Origin: Kiritimatiellia bacterium
GTDB lineage: Bacteria > Verrucomicrobiota > Kiritimatiellia > RFP12 > UBA3636
Reading direction: 5' to 3'
NCBI GenBank assembly: GCA_016295275.1
Contig: JAEDLN010000077.1
Location: forward strand, 1 to 9,577
Length of the DNA stretch: 9,577 bases
The notes beneath the pieces were generated by a model. It did no database searches. It saw only the letters and a list, made by a program, of their open reading frames with translations, and was not told where the DNA came from. Below, piece by piece: positions 5,485-9,577 of the stretch (its first letter is position 1; every line of letters begins with the position of its first letter). A program made the translations under genes and the position numbers.

Positions 5485-6714
5485 ATGACGATCATACACA
5501 CTTCGGATTGGCATCTTGGGGCGAAACTGCACGAGCAGGATCGTGCCGAAGATCAGGCGGCATTTCTGAGCGATTTGCGAGCTCTCATGCAGAGCCATGG
5601 TGCGGATGTTTTGTTGATTTCGGGAGATGTTTTCGATCTGCGGCAGCCGGCTTCGTCTGCCCAGGCGCTTTATTACGATTTTCTGGCGGCGATGGACGAA
5701 TGTCCGACGTGCAAGAAGGTCATTGTCACGGCGGGCAATCATGACTCGGCGAGTCTGCTTGCGGCTTCCGGGCTGGCCCTCAAGCGGATTGGCGTCGAAG
5801 TCGTCTCGAGGGCGAGTGAAGACGTTTCGAAGGAAATCATCGTGTTACGGGGGAGCGAAGGGAAGCCGGAGCTTGTGGTTGCCGCCGTTCCGTTCATGAA
5901 CGACGGCGAGCTTTACAACTTTGCGAGAGCGGCCGGGGTCGAAGCCGAAACAACGAAGGAGAAACTTGCCGCGGGGTTCAAAGCGCACTATGCCTCGGCA
6001 ATCGCTGCCGCCAGGCAGATTGCCAAGGGGGCGCCGGTTGTGGTGACCGGGCACTGTGTGGTGAGCGGCGCGATGGTGTCGGACAAACCTAGCGAACGCG
6101 GACGGGAGACCGGCGGACTGGAGTCCTATCAGGGAGACGCATTCGACGGGGCGGACTATGTGGCATTGGGGCATCTTCACATTCCGCAGTTCGTGAAAGG
6201 TTTTTCGAATGTTGCCTACAGCGGCTCCCCGTTGCCCATGAGTTTTGCGGAATCGGGGAAGATCAAGCAGGTGAATCTCATTTCGTTTCACGGGAAACCG
6301 GGAGCGTGGAATGCCGACGTAAAGGCGTTGGATCTTCCCTCATATACGTCGCTTGAGATTCTGGAAGGCTCCACGGATGCGGTGCGCGATGCGTTGTTGG
6401 AGCTGAAGGCTTCGAATCCTGAAAAGATCTACGTCTCGGTTCGCGTGACGGAGGGGAACGGCGAGCTTGCGCCCTTCTGGAGCGAGATCGATTCCATCGC
6501 GCAGAATACGGGCATTCGCATTCTCGTGAAGGAAAATGCGCGTCCGCGTGCCGCCGTCGGCAGCGGCATTGCGGCCGCATCGGAAAAGACGCTTTCGGTC
6601 ATGACGCCGCTCGAAGTGGCTACATTGCGGATCAATGAGGAGTCGGATTTGACGGAAGAAGAGCGCGCCGAATATGTGGCGATGGTCAGGGAAGCGATCG
6701 GAGGTATCGCATGA
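5485..6714 (+). CDS. sbcD: Exonuclease subunit SbcD
   Basis: The product is 409 residues, close to the usual ~400. It is the Mre11-type metallophosphoesterase nuclease of the SbcCD complex, which cleaves DNA hairpins and processes double-strand ends with Mn2+. Phosphoesterase motifs appear in order: DWH (D8, H10), SGDVFD (D48, D51), GNHD (N85, H86, D87), H190 in TGHC, and GHLH (H230, H232). All metal ligands are present. The C-terminal part, about 270-409, corresponds to the capping and SbcC-binding region. The start at 5485 gives MTIIHTSDWHLG, exactly as expected for the family; the ribosome site is weak. The stop overlaps the sbcC start (ATGA at 6711-6714). The 162 bases before it hold no supported gene or clear promoter, so it is probably transcribed with the VWA gene or from a promoter I could not recognise. 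Confidence 0.97.
   Translation: MTIIHTSDWHLGAKLHEQDRAEDQAAFLSDLRALMQSHGADVLLISGDVFDLRQPASSAQALYYDFLAAMDECPTCKKVIVTAGNHDSASLLAASGLALKRIGVEVVSRASEDVSKEIIVLRGSEGKPELVVAAVPFMNDGELYNFARAAGVEAETTKEKLAAGFKAHYASAIAAARQIAKGAPVVVTGHCVVSGAMVSDKPSERGRETGGLESYQGDAFDGADYVALGHLHIPQFVKGFSNVAYSGSPLPMSFAESGKIKQVNLISFHGKPGAWNADVKALDLPSYTSLEILEGSTDAVRDALLELKASNPEKIYVSVRVTEGNGELAPFWSEIDSIAQNTGIRILVKENARPRAAVGSGIAAASEKTLSVMTPLEVATLRINEESDLTEEERAEYVAMVREAIGGIA
6700..6704 (+). promoter_or_regulatory. Ribosome binding site of sbcC inside the end of sbcD
   Basis: GGAGG lies 6 bases before the ATG at 6711, within the last codons of sbcD. Together with the ATGA overlap it supports coupled translation of the two subunits. 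Confidence 0.75.
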
Positions 6715-9380
6715 AGTTGCTGAAGGTTTCTTTTCAGAATATCAATTCGTTGGCGGACAAGTGGTCCGTCAACTTTGAGGATCCCGTTTTTCAGGATGGG
6801 CTTTTTCTGATAACGGGCGACACGGGGGCAGGAAAGACGACCATTCTCGATGCGATTTCGTTGGCGTTGTACGGGCGGACGGTTCGCGAGGATGTGACGA
6901 AGAATCGCAACGAGGTCATGACGCGCGGGCGCGGATCGGCGTATGCCGAGGCGGAGTTTGCCTGTGAGGCGGGGCGGTTTGTCGCCCGCTGGGAGCAGAG
7001 CCGGGCCAGGGGCAAGGCCGGCGGTACGCTACAGAGTGTGAAGGTATTTCTTCGCGATGCGGTGAGCGGCAGGGACTTGAGCAAGCAGCGGACGGGGGAA
7101 ACCCAGAAACTCATCATCGAAAAGGTCGGACTTTCGTTTGAGCAGTTTCAACGGACGATGATGTTGGCCCAGGGCAAGTTTGATCAGTTCCTTTCGGCCA
7201 AGAACGCCGAACGTTCGGAGATTCTGCAGCAGGCGACGGGCACGGAGATTTATGCAAGGGTCGGCGATGAGATTTTCCGTCGAAAGCAGGCGGCCGACAG
7301 TTGCGTCAAGGAGCTGGAGACGAGACTGGGCGAGCAGAAGACGTTTCGTGACGAGGAGCGGGCGTCGCTTGAGTCAGAGTATACGTCAATTCAGGACGAT
7401 TTGCAGACGCTCAAGCAGCGATTGTCGAAATCGGAAGCGCTCATTCAATCTTATCGGCAGAAAGAGTCGGCTGCGAAAACGGCTCAAGACGAGGAACAGG
7501 CTCGGGCGAAAGCCGTACAACAGGCGGAAGCGGCTCTTCGTGCGTCGCAGGCGTCGGTGAAACGATACGAGATGGAGAAGCAAGCCGTCGATCAAAAGAG
7601 AAACGAGATGGCTCCGGTCATTGAGAGCGCCATGAAGCTCAAGCAGGAGCTCCGGCTTGCCGAACAGAATCGCAGGCACAAGGAAGATGCGCTTGTTCAG
7701 GCCACGAAGAGCCGCGAGGCGTTTGCCAAGAAGGTTGCAAGCCGCACCGAGGAGATTGCGCGTGCGAATGCGCTTGTCGAGATTTTGCGGCGCGTGCTGG
7801 AGGAAGGTGTTTTCGAGCCGTCGATCAAAGTCGGTTCGGATGGAAAAATCCTTGCCAAGGCCAAGGAATATCTTGCACGCAGCAAGGATTTTGAAGGGAG
7901 CGCCGACAAAATCGCAAAGTTGCAAGAATGTGCGGAAAAGGCGAAGGCCTCGTATGAGGCTGTCGAATCGGAGTATCGACGGCTGCAGCCGGTGTTGAAG
8001 GAGTCGCTAGAAAACGCGCGGCGCGCACATCAACTTGCCTTAATGGTGGAAAGTTTGGAAGATCACAGACGGAAGTTGGAGGATGGCAAGCCCTGTCCGC
8101 TATGCGGGGCGACCGATCATCCCTATGCCCGGGGCAACCGTCCGGTCAAGAGCGAATGCGAGTCGGCACTGGAAGTTGCGGAGTCCAAACTGTCGGATTT
8201 GGAAAAGAAGCGCAATGACGCACTGAAGCATTATCAAGCGGCCGATTCGGATTTGCATTCGGCTGAAAAGAATGTGGCGGGCGAGCGTGATGCGCTCGCG
8301 ACAATGAAGCACGAGCTTGAGTCCGCCAAAATCGCCTATCGCTCCAACCTTGATCTATTGGGCTTGAATTTGAACGATGATCGGAACTCCTTGCGAGATT
8401 CGGAGCAGTTCGTCAAAACCACGGCGCAAGAAGTGTCGTCCGCACAGCGGGCGTACGAACAAGCGCGCGCCGCGTATGCCGCATTGGCGCTTTCGGATGA
8501 ACCCGAGAAATTGCGGGATCGGTTGCAGAAAGACTGTGACAATGCGGTAGCCTTGTTGGGAAAAGCCAATGCGAACCTCGCCCATGCCAACGGAACCTTT
8601 GACAGTGCCCGTGAGGAAATGGCGGATGCGGTAAGGAAACGCAAAATGGCGGTGTCTGCGTTTGCGGCGATGAAGGCAGAGGTCCCGAATCCGGCGGCAA
8701 AGGAGGCGGAAGTTTCAGAGTTGAAGCAAAAGACCGAGGAACTTGCCACGGAATCGGGAAAAATCGACACGAAGCTGAAACTCGATGAAGAGTGTCGCAA
8801 ACGCAAGAACGATTTGATCGAAGAGTTGAAGGATGCCGAGAGCAAGAAGCAGAAGTGGGAACGGTTGAATACCTGGCTAGGCGGCTCCAGCGGCGAAAGG
8901 TTCAAACGTTATGCCCAAGGCATCACGCTGCGGCAGTTGCTGAAGGTATCGAATCCCCATCTTGTGGACATGACGCAAGGGCGTTACGAAATGGTCTGGA
9001 ATCCGGAAGGTTCCGATGCTTCCGAGTTGCTGCCTTCCATAGTCGACAAGGATCAGGGCGGGGAGACGCGCCCCGTTACGAATCTTTCCGGCGGAGAGCG
9101 CTTCCAGGTATCGTTGGCGTTGGCGCTCGGTCTCTCGGAGATGTCAAGCGATCGCCTTTCCGTCGATTCTCTGTTTTTGGATGAGGGATTCGGCACGCTG
9201 GACGGCAAGAATCTCGAGTCGGCGCTCGATACGCTGTGTCGGTTGCAGCAGGACGGCAAGCTCATCGGCATCATTTCGCATGTTACGGAGGTTGGGGAGC
9301 GCATCTCGACTCAGATTGAGGTTCGGAAGGTTGGCGGCGGCTTGAGCGTACTTGAGGGTGCAGGCGTTTCCAACAGCTAA
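6711..9380 (+). CDS. sbcC: Exonuclease subunit SbcC (Rad50-like SMC-family ATPase)
   Basis: The product is 889 residues, shorter than the E. coli protein (about 1048) but within the range of the family; the difference would lie in coiled-coil length. Walker A is at residues 36-44 (GDTGAGKTT), followed by LDAISLALYG. The Q-loop region includes MMLAQGKFDQFL near 148-163. Long charged coiled-coil segments (about 190-450 and 480-740) flank a zinc-hook CPLC motif with C462 and C465, through which Rad50-type arms dimerise. The ABC signature LSGGERF is at 792-798, Walker B FLDEGFGTLD has D824 and E825, and the switch histidine is H857 in IISHVTE. It is the ATP-driven partner of SbcD and controls access of DNA ends to the nuclease. 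All catalytic motifs are intact. No intrinsic terminator is visible right after the stop. Confidence 0.97.
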   Translation: MKLLKVSFQNINSLADKWSVNFEDPVFQDGLFLITGDTGAGKTTILDAISLALYGRTVREDVTKNRNEVMTRGRGSAYAEAEFACEAGRFVARWEQSRARGKAGGTLQSVKVFLRDAVSGRDLSKQRTGETQKLIIEKVGLSFEQFQRTMMLAQGKFDQFLSAKNAERSEILQQATGTEIYARVGDEIFRRKQAADSCVKELETRLGEQKTFRDEERASLESEYTSIQDDLQTLKQRLSKSEALIQSYRQKESAAKTAQDEEQARAKAVQQAEAALRASQASVKRYEMEKQAVDQKRNEMAPVIESAMKLKQELRLAEQNRRHKEDALVQATKSREAFAKKVASRTEEIARANALVEILRRVLEEGVFEPSIKVGSDGKILAKAKEYLARSKDFEGSADKIAKLQECAEKAKASYEAVESEYRRLQPVLKESLENARRAHQLALMVESLEDHRRKLEDGKPCPLCGATDHPYARGNRPVKSECESALEVAESKLSDLEKKRNDALKHYQAADSDLHSAEKNVAGERDALATMKHELESAKIAYRSNLDLLGLNLNDDRNSLRDSEQFVKTTAQEVSSAQRAYEQARAAYAALALSDEPEKLRDRLQKDCDNAVALLGKANANLAHANGTFDSAREEMADAVRKRKMAVSAFAAMKAEVPNPAAKEAEVSELKQKTEELATESGKIDTKLKLDEECRKRKNDLIEELKDAESKKQKWERLNTWLGGSSGERFKRYAQGITLRQLLKVSNPHLVDMTQGRYEMVWNPEGSDASELLPSIVDKDQGGETRPVTNLSGGERFQVSLALALGLSEMSSDRLSVDSLFLDEGFGTLDGKNLESALDTLCRLQQDGKLIGIISHVTEVGERISTQIEVRKVGGGLSVLEGAGVSNS

Positions 9381-9577
9381 ATCCGGACAATACGCGTACC
9401 TAGGCGCGGCAACGGGTCATGCGAGGGGAGGAGGAGCGGGACGAGGGGGCGTACGAGGCGAGGCGTGCGAGGGGAGCGCGGCAACGGGGCACCATGGGGC
9501 GCGGGCGTGTGGAATGGCGGTACGAATATTGCGGGTGTAATGGCGGTAGGGCGCGATGTCCCCATCGCGCCGCCCGG
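9381..9577. repeat. G+C-rich non-coding repeat region downstream of sbcC
   Basis: No gene is supported here. Short words recur: GCGCGGCAACGGG (9404-9416 and 9476-9488), TGCGAGGGGAG (9420-9430 and 9466-9476) and AATGGCGGTA (9513-9522 and 9539-9548). The composition and vocabulary (for example GGCAACGGGG) match the block at 3975-4380. It continues past the right edge. Confidence 0.65.
9541..9573 (-). repeat. Palindromic repeat element, copy 2 (inverted relative to copy 1)
   Basis: This is the exact reverse complement of 4052-4084 over 33 bases. The stem arms are 9550-9558 and 9563-9571 with loop TCCC. The two copies point towards each other and bracket the VWA-sbcD-sbcC block. Confidence 0.8.

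Overview
The window looks like chromosomal DNA from a Gram-negative bacterium with moderately high G+C coding sequence. It contains a membrane FHA protein, an exported PEGA protein and SbcCD. Very G+C-rich intergenic repeats next to AT-rich promoters recall some PVC-group (Lentisphaerota/Verrucomicrobiota-like) genomes, but no gene here fixes the taxonomy, so the assignment is weak.

Layout. Four genes lie on the minus strand in the left 3.5 kb, in transcription order: a cytidylate-kinase-2-like nucleotide kinase (3480-2863), a DnaQ/ExoX-type 3'-5' exonuclease (2752-1940), an FHA protein with one membrane segment (1908-493), and an exported two-repeat PEGA protein that runs off the left edge (438-1). 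A minus-strand tRNA-Leu(CAA) with encoded CCA lies at 3841-3755, with its own promoter and a strong intrinsic terminator. From about 3975 to 4380 there is a very G+C-rich non-coding block of short repeats. It ends at an AT-rich promoter that drives rightward transcription.

On the plus strand are a soluble von Willebrand A (MIDAS) protein with a lysine-periodic N-terminus (4594-5322), then sbcD (5485-6714) and sbcC (6711-9380). The last two overlap by ATGA and are translationally coupled. The final 200 bases hold repeat-rich sequence of the same kind as the central block, including an exact inverted 33-nt copy of a palindromic element found at 4052-4084.

How the genes work together. SbcC and SbcD form the Mre11/Rad50-like nuclease that processes DNA ends and hairpins. 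The VWA gene is upstream on the same strand and could be co-expressed with them, but a functional link is only inferred. The FHA-TM protein and the PEGA protein are probably co-transcribed and may act together at the envelope. I saw no clear complete novel system. The points most worth follow-up are the palindromic repeat family that brackets the VWA-sbcDC block, the VWA protein with its KK-periodic tail, and the FHA/PEGA pair.
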